A stretch of DNA of 64,000 nucleotides from Gemmatimonadales bacterium. Lineage in GTDB: Bacteria > Gemmatimonadota > Glassbacteria > GWA2-58-10. The stretch spans positions 36,949 to 100,948 of the forward strand of contig JAJRTS010000045.1 in the NCBI GenBank assembly GCA_024278175.1. The letters are read 5' to 3'. The notes under the pieces are model-generated. The model ran no database searches, was not told the origin of the DNA, and saw only the letters and a list, made by a program, of their open reading frames with translations. The stretch's first letter is position 1; each line of letters starts with the position of its first letter. Position numbers and translations under genes: made by a program. Positions 8,580 to 17,069 of the stretch are shown piece by piece.

Positions 8580-9086
8580 CTAGCTTTCGTTTTCGGCCGT
8601 CCGCCAGGCCTTGCGCAGTTTGTCCAGGGTTACGTTCGGGTCCTCGACAATCACCCGCGTACCCCCGGACACCATTTCCAGCACGCCGATCTCGTTGCGA
8701 TGGCGCGGTACGATGTGGCAGTGAAGGTGTTCGATACTGGCTCCGCTGGTGACCCCCATGTTGTAGCCGATATTGAATCCTCGCGGGCCGTAGCTTGATT
8801 CCAGGATGTCCATCCAGACCTGCAGCAGGCGGTGCGTTTCCAGTACCTCGTCGCTGCTCAGTTCGCGGAGGTCGGTGATGTGCCGCAGGGGGAAAATCAG
8901 CAGATGGCCCGGGTTGTAGGGGAACAGGTTGAGCGAGATCACCATCAACTCCGTGCGGCCCACCTCCAGACGCACCACCCGCTCGTCGTTGTCACGGATC
9001 GAACACAGGATACAGGGTACGTCGGGCTTGTCGCCGCGCACGTAGTCCAGTTTTCCGGGAATCACAAGATTTTGCTCTATTTTCAT
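8580..9086 (-). CDS. HIT family hydrolase/phosphorylase
   Basis: 168 residues. The histidine triad is IEHLHCHIVPRH (HxHxHxxPRH) near residue 115, and NLFPYNPGHLLIFPLRH is the family's substrate loop. An N-terminal PCILCS could contribute to a zinc site, as in the Ap4A phosphorylase-like and GalT-like branches. The class cleaves nucleoside phosphoramidates or dinucleoside polyphosphates in the cytoplasm. It is first of a three-gene minus-strand group whose other members are exported; a functional link is doubtful. ATG 9086 follows AGGA. Confidence 0.9.
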   Translation of the reverse strand: MKIEQNLVIPGKLDYVRGDKPDVPCILCSIRDNDERVVRLEVGRTELMVISLNLFPYNPGHLLIFPLRHITDLRELSSDEVLETHRLLQVWMDILESSYGPRGFNIGYNMGVTSGASIEHLHCHIVPRHRNEIGVLEMVSGGTRVIVEDPNVTLDKLRKAWRTAENES

Positions 9087-9209
9087 CCGCTATTTTCCTG
9101 CTGGCTTGATTTGCTGTTGTGTTGGCCACTCCGCGACTGACAACGCGTTAAAGCGATCGCCACGGGAATTCAGCTCTCAATGGCCGGCCGCAGGAGTGAT
9201 TTACGCATC

Positions 9210-9237
9210 CCTGGGCGACCAACCGGGCAAAATATTT
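9210..9237 (+). repeat. Fragment of dispersed repeat family 2
   Basis: CCTGGGCGACCAACCGGGCA followed by AAATATTT matches the repeat at 23456-23483 at about 24 of 28 positions. It lies between the HIT gene and the argR promoter. Too short to be sure it is not a chance match. Confidence 0.4.
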
Positions 9238-9292
9238 TACCGTCCTCCTAAATTACCTGTGCGAAGGTCCGGGCGCAAGCGGGGTAAAAGGG

Positions 9293-9320
9293 TTGACAGG
9301 AGAGTTGATTTGTGTATAAT
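9293..9320 (+). promoter_or_regulatory. Sigma-70 promoter of argR
   Basis: Perfect TTGACA (9293-9298), 16-base spacer, perfect TATAAT (9315-9320). It is 40 bases before the argR ATG. The -10 lies inside the first ARG-box-like palindrome, so ArgR binding would block polymerase. Confidence 0.85.
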
Positions 9321-9348
9321 TATACGTTACTACTGAATAAATATGCAT
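9311..9348 (+). promoter_or_regulatory. Tandem ARG boxes (ArgR operator)
   Basis: Two AT-rich palindromes: perfect GTATAATTATAC (9314-9325) and TGAATAAATATGCA (9334-9347), the second close to the classic TGAATWWWWATTCA. Their centres are 21 bases apart, the spacing of paired ARG boxes in known ArgR operators. Their place over the -10 and start region of argR points to autoregulation by arginine-bound ArgR. Confidence 0.7.
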
Positions 9349-9359
9349 GGAGAGTGTGG

Positions 9360-9806
9360 ATGCCCGACAGACAGAAACGACGGGAGTTGATCATGGAGCT
9401 GGTTTCCGGCCGGAGTGTCGGCAGCCAGCGCGCGCTGGCCGCTCTGCTGAGCAGCAGGGGCGTCAGCGCTACCCAGGCCACTCTCTCACGGGATATCCGT
9501 GAGCTGGGGCTGGTCAAGGTGGCCGAAGGCCGGAGCGGGTCGCGCTACCTGCCCCCCGCTGAGCTGGGGGGCGCGGGAGCGGCTTCCCGGAGCCCGGTGG
9601 TGCTGGGGATCGAGTGCTCGGGCAACCTGCTGGTGATCCGCACCCGCCCGGGGTTCGCCCAGTCAGTGGCGGCCGGGATAGACCAGGCGCGCTGGAGCGA
9701 GGTGCTGGGCACGGTGGGCGGCGATGATACCGTGCTGGTGGTGCTGGCCGAGTCGGCCTCGCCCGGCGCGGTGCGCAGCAGGATGCAGCTTTTCTTGAAC
9801 TCGTAA
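9360..9806 (+). CDS. argR: Arginine repressor ArgR
   Basis: 148 residues, normal length. The N-terminal winged helix is QRALAALLSSRGVSATQATL, with LSRDIRELGLVKV as the recognition and wing region. The C-terminal hexamerisation and arginine-binding domain ends with GTVGGDDTVLVVL, equivalent to the conserved GTIAGDDTI with the two arginine-contacting aspartates. ATG 9360 is preceded by GGAG; the in-frame extension to 9312 would start upstream of the expected transcript start. It controls the arginine genes that follow and probably itself through the boxes over its promoter. Confidence 0.95.
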   Translation: MPDRQKRRELIMELVSGRSVGSQRALAALLSSRGVSATQATLSRDIRELGLVKVAEGRSGSRYLPPAELGGAGAASRSPVVLGIECSGNLLVIRTRPGFAQSVAAGIDQARWSEVLGTVGGDDTVLVVLAESASPGAVRSRMQLFLNS

Positions 9807-9851
9807 TTATTGTATAATAAACGGTACTTTAAACAAAGGATACCGGATTCG

Positions 9852-10883
9852 ATGGTTAAGATCGGCATTTACGGAGCCAGCGGCTACACCGGTCTGGAGC
9901 TGGTGAGAATCCTGCTGGGCCACCCGCAGGCGGAGATCGTGTTCGCCACCAGCGAGACCTACGCGGGCCGGACCCTGAACGATATTTTCCCCTGTGGGAT
10001 CGAGCTGGAGCTGATCCACGCCGCCGAGGCCGATCCCCGTGAGGTTGACGCCGTGTTCACCTGCCTGCCCCATACCACGGCGATGGAGACTATCGGCCGG
10101 ATCCACCGCCGGGGATTGAAGATTATCGACCTGTCCGCTGATTTCCGTTTCCGGGACCCGGCTGCTTACAGGCAATGGTACGGCGTGGACCATCTTATCC
10201 CGGAACTTTTAAGCAAGAGCGCCTACGGCCTGCCGGAACTGTTCCGCGAGCAGATAAAGGGCGCGGAGATAGTGGGCAACCCGGGCTGCTATCCCACCAC
10301 GCTGCTGCTGGCGGTGGGGCCGCTGGCCGCCGAGGGTTGGCTGGCCGGGGCGGAAACCGTGATAGTCGACTCCAAGAGCGGGGTTAGCGGCGCGGGCCGC
10401 AAGGCCAGCCTGGCCACCCATTACGTGGAGATCGACGAGGATATCCTGCCCTACAAGTTAGGGCGCAGCCACCGTCACGTGGGCGAAATGGAAACGATTC
10501 TCGGCTCTCTGGCCGGGCGGGAGCTGAAAGTGGCGTTCAGCCCGCAACTGGCCCCGTTCAGCCGGGGTATCCTCTCGACAATCTATCTGAGCTCAACCGG
10601 GCGCAGCGCCGCCGAGGTGGCCGGGCTGCTGGCCGGGTGCTACGAAGCCGAGCCGTTCGTGAGCGTGCTCCCGGACGGACGGGCCGCGCAACTGGGTTTC
10701 GTGCGCTACAACAACCGCTGCGCCCTGGGAGTCCACGAGGTGGCGGGAACCGGAATCGTGCTGATCACCTCGGCGATTGACAACCTGATCAAGGGGGCGG
10801 CCGGAGCGGCGGTGCAGAATTTCAACATCATGTTCGATTTTGCTGAGACGGCCGGTCTGGACGCCGGCAGCGGGAGGATCTGA
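9852..10883 (+). CDS. argC: N-acetyl-gamma-glutamyl-phosphate reductase
   Basis: 343 residues. Reduces N-acetylglutamyl phosphate to the semialdehyde with NADPH, third step of ornithine synthesis. GIYGASGYTGLEL is the NADP-binding loop, and GNPGCYPT carries the catalytic cysteine near residue 150. SHRHVGEME is the conserved His motif. It begins 45 bases after argR and ends four bases before argB. The chosen ATG (9852) has AAAGGA eleven bases upstream, a little long; an upstream frame to 9810 lacks any better signal. Confidence 0.96.
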   Translation: MVKIGIYGASGYTGLELVRILLGHPQAEIVFATSETYAGRTLNDIFPCGIELELIHAAEADPREVDAVFTCLPHTTAMETIGRIHRRGLKIIDLSADFRFRDPAAYRQWYGVDHLIPELLSKSAYGLPELFREQIKGAEIVGNPGCYPTTLLLAVGPLAAEGWLAGAETVIVDSKSGVSGAGRKASLATHYVEIDEDILPYKLGRSHRHVGEMETILGSLAGRELKVAFSPQLAPFSRGILSTIYLSSTGRSAAEVAGLLAGCYEAEPFVSVLPDGRAAQLGFVRYNNRCALGVHEVAGTGIVLITSAIDNLIKGAAGAAVQNFNIMFDFAETAGLDAGSGRI

Positions 10884-10887
10884 AGCT

Positions 10888-11655
10888 ATGGGGCAGCGGA
10901 GCCGGTTCGTACTCAAGGTGGGCGGCGGGGAAGTCGATAGCCCGGGCTTTCTCAAGCGGCTCGCCGCGTTGATCGCCGGGATGAGTGTCAAACCCGTGAT
11001 CGTTCACGGCGGGGGCAAGGATATTACCCGTCTGCTGGAGGGCCTGGGCGTGAAATCCAGCTTCCATCAGGGACTGCGGATCACCGGCGAGGAGGCGATC
11101 GAAGTTGTGGAGATGGTCCTGAGCGCTCTGGTGAACAAGCGGATAGTGGGTGCACTGGAGGCAGCAGGGGTGCGCGCGCTGGGCCTCTCCGGGCGCGACC
11201 TGGGCCTGGTGCGGGCCGTTAAGCTGGAGTCGGAAGTGGACCTGGGCCATGTGGGCGAGGCGGTGATGGTCAATTCCGGGGCGATCAGAACCCTGGCCGC
11301 AAACAACTGGGTGCCGGTGATCAGCCCGGTGAGCCAGGACAAGGACGGGTTGGTGCTCAATATCAACGCCGACCACGTGGCCCGCGCGGTGGCGATGGGC
11401 CTCAAAGTGAAAGAGTTGGTATTTCTGAGCAACGTGCCCTGTATCTACGACGACGTCTACGAACTCAGTACGCTCAAGGCCCACCAGGCCGAAAACCTGA
11501 TCGAAAGCGGAGTGATCGACGGGGGAATGATCCCCAAGGTCCGCTCCGGGATTGCCGCGCTGGAGGGCGGAGTGAAGCGCGTGGTGATAACCGATATCGA
11601 CGGGCTGGGGCGCCGGCTTGAGGGCAAGGCGGCCGGCACCGTGATCGAAAAATAA
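10888..11655 (+). CDS. argB: Acetylglutamate kinase
   Basis: 255 residues. Phosphorylates N-acetylglutamate, second step of ornithine synthesis. VIVHGGGKDITRLL near residue 35 is the glycine-rich substrate loop, and VLNINADHVARAVA and ELVFLSNVPCIYDD are the conserved amino-acid-kinase blocks, followed by GGMIPKV. It starts four bases after argC, with GGGAGG in the end of argC as ribosome site, so it is translationally coupled. There is no long N-terminal helix, the element that many arginine-inhibited kinases use, so feedback behaviour is uncertain. argA/argJ and argD are not in the window. Confidence 0.95.
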   Translation: MGQRSRFVLKVGGGEVDSPGFLKRLAALIAGMSVKPVIVHGGGKDITRLLEGLGVKSSFHQGLRITGEEAIEVVEMVLSALVNKRIVGALEAAGVRALGLSGRDLGLVRAVKLESEVDLGHVGEAVMVNSGAIRTLAANNWVPVISPVSQDKDGLVLNINADHVARAVAMGLKVKELVFLSNVPCIYDDVYELSTLKAHQAENLIESGVIDGGMIPKVRSGIAALEGGVKRVVITDIDGLGRRLEGKAAGTVIEK

Positions 11656-11720
11656 CTTTTGCGGCGGTAGTGATAGCTGTTGTCAAAAGTTATTCTGTTT
11701 AAAAAGAATGATAACCCTTA

Positions 11721-11896
11721 AGAATGGTACTGAAAAACTTCCTTTGTTATAGAAAGTTGTAGGGGCGACACATGTGTCGCCCATCGACCTGTACGCCTGC
11801 CGTCTGCTTTGCGGGCGAGGCATGCCTCGCCCCTACGAGGGAAGGAACGGGCTTTGGAAAGGTAATCAAGCGGAAAATTATTCTGAAACCACTATA
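11721..11896 (-). repeat. Dispersed structured repeat family 1, copy A
   Basis: About 176 bases between argB and argG, in the reverse orientation relative to copies B (23205-23385) and C (43021-43206). The core (11759-11836) holds two GC palindromes: GGGCGAGGCATGCCTCGCCC and a perfect 20-base GGGCGACACATGTGTCGCCC, joined by a conserved spacer reading CGCAAAGCAGACGGCAGGCG on the minus strand. Outside the core both ends align with copy B (TATAGTGGTTTC at one end, GGAAGTTTTTC at the other). No open reading frame or transposase. Confidence 0.85.
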
Positions 11897-11921
11897 ACCT
11901 GATAAACGGTGGAGCTTGTAA

Positions 11922-13160
11922 ATGAAGAAGAGCATCAGCAAAGTGGTACTCGCCTATTCCGGCGGGCTGGACACATCGGTGATTATCCCCTGGCTCAAGG
12001 AAAACTACGAGGGTTGCGAGGTGATCGCGTTCGCCGCCGACGTGGGCCAGCGCGAAGACCTGACGGGGCTGGAGGAGAAGGCGAAAAAGAGCGGGGCCGG
12101 CAAATGCTACGTGCTGGACCTGAAGGAGGAGTTTGTTACCGACTATATCTGGCCCACGCTCAGGAGCGGCGCGGTGTACGAGCGTGGCTACCTGCTGGGC
12201 ACCTCCATGGCCCGGCCGCTGATTTCAAAATATATGGTGCGGGTGGCGGAGCAGGAGGGCGCCGATGCGGTCAGCCACGGGGCCACCGGCAAGGGCAACG
12301 ACCAGGTGCGTTTCGAGCTGACGGTCAAGGCGCTCAACCCCGCACTGAAGATTATCGCCCCCTGGCGGGAGTGGGATATCCGCAGCCGCGAGGACGCTAT
12401 CGACTACGCCGCGGCCCACAACGTGCCGATCGAGGCCACGAAGACCAAGATTTACAGCCGCGACGAGAACCTGTGGCATATCAGCCACGAGGGCGGCGAA
12501 CTGGAAGACCCGTGGAACGAGCCCCGGGAGGACATGTTCAAGCTCAGCGTCTCGCCGGAGAACGCGCCGGATAAGCCCACCTACGTGGAGATCGCTTTCG
12601 AGCGCGGCGTGCCGGTGGCGGTTGACGGAAAGGGCATGAAACCCGTGGAACTGGTCGAGAAGCTCAACGAGTTGGGCGGCGCCAACGGGATCGGCCGGGT
12701 GGACATGGTGGAGAACCGCCTGGTGGGCATGAAGAGCCGCGGTGTGTACGAAACCCCCGGCGGAGCGATCCTGGTGATGGCCCTTCGTGAGCTGGAGCAG
12801 CTCGTTCTGGACCGCGAGAGCCTGGCCTGGAAGGACACGATTGCCCAGAAATACTCGTTCCTGGTCTACAACGGCCAGTGGTTCACCAGCCTTCGCGAGC
12901 AGATGGACAAATTTATCGACGAGGCGCTCAAGTTTGCTACCGGCAACGTGCGCTTCAAGCTCTACAAGGGCAATATCATCTGCGCCGGCCGCCAGAGTCC
13001 GCACTCGCTCTACCGCGAGGAATACGCCACGTTCGGCGAGGAAGACGTCTACAACCAGCACGACGCCGAGGGGTTCATCAACATCTTCGGCCTGCCGCTC
13101 ACCGTGGACGCGATCCTGGATATCGAGGGTACGCGGCGCACCGGACGCAGGGATAAATAA
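11922..13160 (+). CDS. argG: Argininosuccinate synthase
   Basis: 412 residues. Joins citrulline and aspartate with ATP cleavage. [18 protein letters not shown] near residue 8 is the PP-loop (SGGLDTS), and [17 protein letters not shown] is the conserved citrulline-site block. [16 protein letters not shown] also fits the family. It is separated from argB by 266 bases containing repeat copy A, so it may have its own transcript. Shine-Dalgarno GGTGGAG precedes the ATG. argH follows after 19 bases. Confidence 0.97.
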   Translation: MKKSISKVVLAYSGGLDTSVIIPWLKENYEGCEVIAFAADVGQREDLTGLEEKAKKSGAGKCYVLDLKEEFVTDYIWPTLRSGAVYERGYLLGTSMARPLISKYMVRVAEQEGADAVSHGATGKGNDQVRFELTVKALNPALKIIAPWREWDIRSREDAIDYAAAHNVPIEATKTKIYSRDENLWHISHEGGELEDPWNEPREDMFKLSVSPENAPDKPTYVEIAFERGVPVAVDGKGMKPVELVEKLNELGGANGIGRVDMVENRLVGMKSRGVYETPGGAILVMALRELEQLVLDRESLAWKDTIAQKYSFLVYNGQWFTSLREQMDKFIDEALKFATGNVRFKLYKGNIICAGRQSPHSLYREEYATFGEEDVYNQHDAEGFINIFGLPLTVDAILDIEGTRRTGRRDK

Positions 13161-13179
13161 GCTACCCCGGGGAGGGATG

Positions 13180-14592
13180 ATGACCGAGGAAAAAGGAAAA
13201 ATGTGGGGAGGCCGTTTCAGCGGCGGCACGGATCCGTTGCTGGAGCGGTTCAATGCCTCGATTGCTTTCGACCGCCGGATGTGGCGTGAGGATATCGCCG
13301 GCAGCCAGGCCTACGCAGCCGCCCTGGAGCGCGCCGGGTTGATCAGCGCCGAGGAGTGCGGGCGTTGGCAGGATGGCCTTCGCGAGGTGGCCGATGAGCT
13401 CGAGAGGGGCAAGTTCAGTTGGAGCGAGCAGGACGAGGACATCCACATGGCTGTCGAGCGGCGGCTGACCGAGGTTGTCGGGCCGGTGGGCGGTAAACTT
13501 CACACCGGACGCAGCCGCAACGACCAGATAGCTACGGACATGCGCCTCTGGGTCAAGCAGGCCTGCCTGGAGATCGATCAGGACCTCAGGGCTCTGATGA
13601 CCGGGTTGCTGGAGCAGGCCCGGCCGCGGGTAACCACGCTGATGCCGGGGTTCACCCACCTTCAGCAGGCCCAGGTGATCAGCGTGGCCCACTACCTGCT
13701 CTCGTTCTTCTGGATGTTCGAGCGCGACAGGGGCCGCTTCCGCGACACGGCCGCCCGCGCCGACGAGCTTCCGCTGGGATCGGGCGCATTGGCCGGCAAC
13801 GCGGTGGGAGTGGATCGCCACTTTCTGGCCCGCGAGCTGGGGTTCGCCGCGGTGAGTGCCAACAGCATGGATGCCGTGGGGGATCGCGATTTCGTGGTCG
13901 AGTTCATCTCGGCGGCCTCGCTGGCGATGGTGCATCTGGCGCATCTGGCCGAGGACCTGATAATCTACTCGTCCCAGGCCTGCCGGTTCGTAAGCTTAAG
14001 CGATTCGTTCACCACCGGCAGCAGCCTGATGCCCCAGAAGAAGAACCCGGACTCGCTGGAGCTGGTGCGGGGCAAGTGCGGCCGGGTCACGGGCAGGCTG
14101 AGCGGGCTGCTGGCCACGCTCAAAGGCCTGCCCTCCACTTACAACAAGGACCTCCAGGAGGACAAGGAGCCGCTGTTCGACTCTTTCGACACCCTGCGCG
14201 ACTCGCTGCGGATTACCGCCGGAGTGGTGGGCACGCTCGAGTTCAGCGCCGAGCGGATGCGCGCCTGCCTGGACGAGTTTCTGCTGGCCACCGATCTGGC
14301 TGACTACCTGGTGGCGCGCGGCATGCCGTTCCGTCAGGCCCACGAGGTGATCGGCCGGATTGTGCGCGAGTGCGAGAAGACCAAAACCACGCCCTCTGAA
14401 CTGCCGCTGGAGAGCTACCGTGAGCAGAGTGAACTGTTTGAGGAGGACGTGAAAGAGGTGCTGAATTTCGACGCCTCGCTGGCCACGCGCGCCAGCGAGG
14501 GCGGCTGCGCCCCCGAGGCGGTCCAGCGGCAGCTTGTAGCGGCGGAAGAGACGCTGGCCGGTGGAGAGGTCAGGTCGATGGACGTGGAGTGA
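13180..14592 (+). CDS. argH: Argininosuccinate lyase
   Basis: 470 residues. Splits argininosuccinate to arginine and fumarate. MWGGRFSGGTDPLLERFNAS opens the protein as in ArgH; HTGRSRNDQIATDMRLW and TFMPGFTHLQ-type (LMPGFTHLQQAQ) blocks follow, and GSSLMPQKKNPDSLE near residue 280 is the superfamily signature with the catalytic serine. Two adjacent ATGs exist; the second (13180) is chosen because GGAGG lies four bases before it and only one before the first. It completes the last two steps of arginine synthesis with argG. Confidence 0.96.
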   Translation: MTEEKGKMWGGRFSGGTDPLLERFNASIAFDRRMWREDIAGSQAYAAALERAGLISAEECGRWQDGLREVADELERGKFSWSEQDEDIHMAVERRLTEVVGPVGGKLHTGRSRNDQIATDMRLWVKQACLEIDQDLRALMTGLLEQARPRVTTLMPGFTHLQQAQVISVAHYLLSFFWMFERDRGRFRDTAARADELPLGSGALAGNAVGVDRHFLARELGFAAVSANSMDAVGDRDFVVEFISAASLAMVHLAHLAEDLIIYSSQACRFVSLSDSFTTGSSLMPQKKNPDSLELVRGKCGRVTGRLSGLLATLKGLPSTYNKDLQEDKEPLFDSFDTLRDSLRITAGVVGTLEFSAERMRACLDEFLLATDLADYLVARGMPFRQAHEVIGRIVRECEKTKTTPSELPLESYREQSELFEEDVKEVLNFDASLATRASEGGCAPEAVQRQLVAAEETLAGGEVRSMDVE

Positions 14593-14670
14593 AGCGGGGT
14601 AACTTACAACCCCCGCCCACTACGCGGGCACCCCCTTTGCTAAGGGGGATTTGAGTCCAGGCAGTTGATG

Positions 14671-14709
14671 AAAAAAAGAGGGCCGCCCCCGCACCGGGAG
14701 CGGCCCTCT
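14671..14709 (-). terminator. Strong rho-independent terminator, minus strand
   Basis: AGAGGGCCGC (14677-14686) pairs with GCGGCCCTCT (14700-14709), loop of 13 bases, followed on the minus strand by seven T (14677-14671). It ends the TPR gene at 14743 and, lying between convergent genes, could also slow argH transcripts. A CCCCCTTT/AAGGGGG hairpin at 14631-14648 is on the argH side. Confidence 0.88.
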
Positions 14710-14742
14710 CTCAATTGTTTAGCTATCTCTTTCAGAGCCTGC

Positions 14743-15426
14743 TCAGCCCGCCAGCGCCGCGGCCCGCAGCTCGGCGCGGATTTCGATAAACTCGCCGCTA
14801 CGCTGGTTATCGGGGTAGTTGTCGATAATCCGGCTCAACGTGACGATCGCTTCCTCGTCCTGGCCGGTCAGCCGGTAGGCGCGGCTCAGGCAGGAGAGCG
14901 CCTCGATCTTCTGGAAGTCGAACTGTGCGCTTTCCAGAGCCCGGCTGTAGTAGTCGATCGCCTGCGAGTATTCCTCGAACTGCTCGTGGCAGGCGCCGAT
15001 TCCGATCAGCACGTTGACCATCAGCGGCTCGTCGCTGTCGCTATCATCGGAGAAACGGTTGAACAACTCCATGGCGCGGTCGTAGTCGCCGGAATTGTAG
15101 TAGCTGTCGGCGGCGAAATAGACCGCCTTACGGCCCTGGTCGGTGCCGGAGTAGTCATCGGCGATATTCTCGAAATCGGCCGCGGCCAGCGCATACTGAC
15201 GGTTAAGGTACAGTCCCTCCGCCTTGAACATCGCCACGGCGGCGTCGGCGCGGGCCTCGGCGCGGAAGTTGACATACATCCAACTCAGTCCCACAAGTAC
15301 CAGCACACCGATAATACCACCGATAATTTTACCCAGGTGTTCCTGAACGTAGTGGCTCGCCTCGAATGCCCCGGATACGAAGGCATCTTCCTTGAGTTCC
15401 TTTTTGCTGATTCTTTTCCTGCTCAT
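14743..15426 (-). CDS. Membrane-anchored tetratricopeptide-repeat protein
   Basis: 227 residues. Cytoplasmic N-terminus MSRKRISKKELKEDAFVSG, one transmembrane helix (IIGGIIGVLVLVGLSWMYV) near residues 34-52, then four to five TPR helices in the periplasm (YALAAADFENIADDYSG, GDYDRAMELFNRFSD, EEYSQAIDYYSRALE, GQDEEAIVTLSRIID). The layout is that of YfgM/CpoB-like TPR_21 proteins that act as envelope chaperone adaptors. Specific partner unknown. Shine-Dalgarno AAAGGAGC precedes the ATG and a strong terminator follows, so it is a single-gene transcript. Confidence 0.82.
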   Translation of the reverse strand: MSRKRISKKELKEDAFVSGAFEASHYVQEHLGKIIGGIIGVLVLVGLSWMYVNFRAEARADAAVAMFKAEGLYLNRQYALAAADFENIADDYSGTDQGRKAVYFAADSYYNSGDYDRAMELFNRFSDDSDSDEPLMVNVLIGIGACHEQFEEYSQAIDYYSRALESAQFDFQKIEALSCLSRAYRLTGQDEEAIVTLSRIIDNYPDNQRSGEFIEIRAELRAAALAG

Positions 15427-15628
15427 TAAAACCGGCTCCTTTTGCCCGCGGGGCGGTCATTGCTTTGAGAACGAAAGCTGATCGGGTGAGGCAATATAAT
15501 ATAAGGAATGCCCACGGGCAAGTGGTTGAAGGAGTTAGCCGGATCATTCGTGGCGCGGGCAGGCGGCGCCGGATTCACCGGGCCGGGTCAGCGCTCGCCC
15601 AGGCGTAACAGTGCGACCGGTTTCGATA

Positions 15629-16300
15629 TCATCTGTTTGGTTCAACCCAGTCGAAATCGTAGGGGTTGAATAAGATCTGATTCGCACCTTCGGATTCGAT
15701 CTTCACCGTGCCGAATCGCGGCAGGGAATAAGTCGGTCCTCTCCGTACTGCTGCCGGCAGGTCCAGTACCTGCCCGTTACCGTCAAGAGCCATCCTGAAT
15801 CCGCTGAATTCGACCAAAGCGGCAAAATCCCCGCTGAATTCGACTGTTCCATCCAGGTCAAATTTATTCAGCCTGAAATTGCCCCCAATGGTGCTCCATT
15901 GACCGAATAATTTCAGCTTACCGTTGGCAAAGAGCGTTCCTGTTTCGGAATAATAGCGGATGTATCTGACTTCCAGATCGGAAACAAAGGTGGGGTTAGT
16001 GCCCGAGGTGTCCGGGTCGATTATACTCGCGATGGCAATGCCGCTGAAAGCCCCGATACTCCGCGCCTGCTTTTCGGGGCCGTTGGCGATGGCATCGATA
16101 GCTTGAGCGTAGGAGTTGAAAATCAGCTCAAAAAACTGCTGGCAGGCCTCGTACTGGTTGCTGGTGGTAACAGCCAGGTTGGCTCTGCCCGCTCCGGGGG
16201 ACGATGAACTGCCGCCGGGACCCAGGGGATCGCCGCGACCGCTGCTGCAACCGGCAAGGGCGAAGACGGCAAAGGTCAGCAAAACGAAAATCTGTGACAC
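15629..16300 (-). CDS. Lipoprotein of unknown function, paralogue of the next gene
   Basis: 223 residues; lipobox LAGC at residue 18, then SSGRGDPLGPGG and a low-complexity serine/glycine linker. The rest is predicted beta-rich (VRYIRYYSETGTLFANGKLK, GTVEFSGDFAALVEFSGF). I do not recognise a family. The start is taken as GTG with GGAG seven bases upstream. It lies 45 bases after its paralogue, with which it shares the signal-to-linker region almost base for base but much less in the body. Probably co-transcribed with the paralogue and the TonB-dependent receptor upstream. Confidence 0.72.
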   Translation of the reverse strand: MSQIFVLLTFAVFALAGCSSGRGDPLGPGGSSSSPGAGRANLAVTTSNQYEACQQFFELIFNSYAQAIDAIANGPEKQARSIGAFSGIAIASIIDPDTSGTNPTFVSDLEVRYIRYYSETGTLFANGKLKLFGQWSTIGGNFRLNKFDLDGTVEFSGDFAALVEFSGFRMALDGNGQVLDLPAAVRRGPTYSLPRFGTVKIESEGANQILFNPYDFDWVEPNR

Positions 16301-16345
16301 TGTTTTTCTCCCTGTAAAGAGCTGTGTTTGCTTGCGCGCATCAGG

Positions 16346-17023
16346 TCAACGCGGAGCGTAGTCGAAAAGGTAAGGGCTGAATCGGATAGTTTCTGAACCG
16401 GACGTGATTACCACCGTTCCAGAATTGGGCAGCGAATAAGTCGGGCCATCTTTTTGTACCTGCTCCATCGCACTCTTCATGTTCAGCACCCGCCCGTATG
16501 GGTCGAGCGCCATCTGGAATGATTCAAAGGAAATCTGGCAGGCGTAATCTCCGCTCAGATCTACCGGTCCGTTCAGAATGAATTTATACAGTGTTTTCAC
16601 TCCGCCGATAATTCTCCATTCGCCGGATAGTTTCAGCTTACCGACGTAAAATAACTTCCCTGTATCGGAGTAGTAGTTGGTATACTCCAACTGAACGTCC
16701 AATGTTTCATTGGCGCCCGCTTCGGCGGTATTGGAGTCGATTATCCTGGCTAACGCAAGACCGTTGTGGTTGCCCATGATCCTCACCGATACGCCGGTGT
16801 CCGCGTAGGTGGTGATGGCGCTGGTCGCCTTGTCGTAGTGGTCGCGGATATCATCGAAAAACGCCTGGCTGGCCTCGTACTGGTTGCTGGTGGTAACAGC
16901 CAGGTTGGCTCTGCCAGCTCCAGGGGACAACAAGCTGCCGCCTGGATCCAGGGGGTCGCCGCGACCGCTGCTGCAGGCAAGGGCGAGGAAAAAGAGAAAT
17001 AGCACCAGAGTTGCGAGTTTCAT
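16346..17023 (-). CDS. Lipoprotein of unknown function, tandem paralogue
   Basis: 225 residues with lipobox LALAC and the same RGDPLDPGGSLLSPGAGRAN linker as the downstream gene. The body repeats the pattern TNYYSDTGKLFYVGKLKLSG ... GEWRIIGGVKTLYKF ... GPVDLSGDYACQISFESFQMAL ... GPTYSLPNSGTV, matching its neighbour at roughly a third to a half of positions. No named domain. It is 46 bases downstream of the TonB-dependent receptor stop, on the same strand, so a surface role linked to that receptor is possible. Shine-Dalgarno GAGGAG precedes ATG 17023. Confidence 0.74.
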   Translation of the reverse strand: MKLATLVLFLFFLALACSSGRGDPLDPGGSLLSPGAGRANLAVTTSNQYEASQAFFDDIRDHYDKATSAITTYADTGVSVRIMGNHNGLALARIIDSNTAEAGANETLDVQLEYTNYYSDTGKLFYVGKLKLSGEWRIIGGVKTLYKFILNGPVDLSGDYACQISFESFQMALDPYGRVLNMKSAMEQVQKDGPTYSLPNSGTVVITSGSETIRFSPYLFDYAPR

Positions 17024-17069
17024 GGTTGGCTCCTCGGTTACAACCTGGTTGTCAATGGGCTAGGCGCGT

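Noticed and set aside
9795..9820. Separate promoter and ARG box for argC
   Set aside because: TATAAT at 9813 is only 12 bases from TTGAAC at 9795, and at the right spacing there is no -35. The AT-rich stretch fits the ARG consensus poorly. argC may be read with argR.
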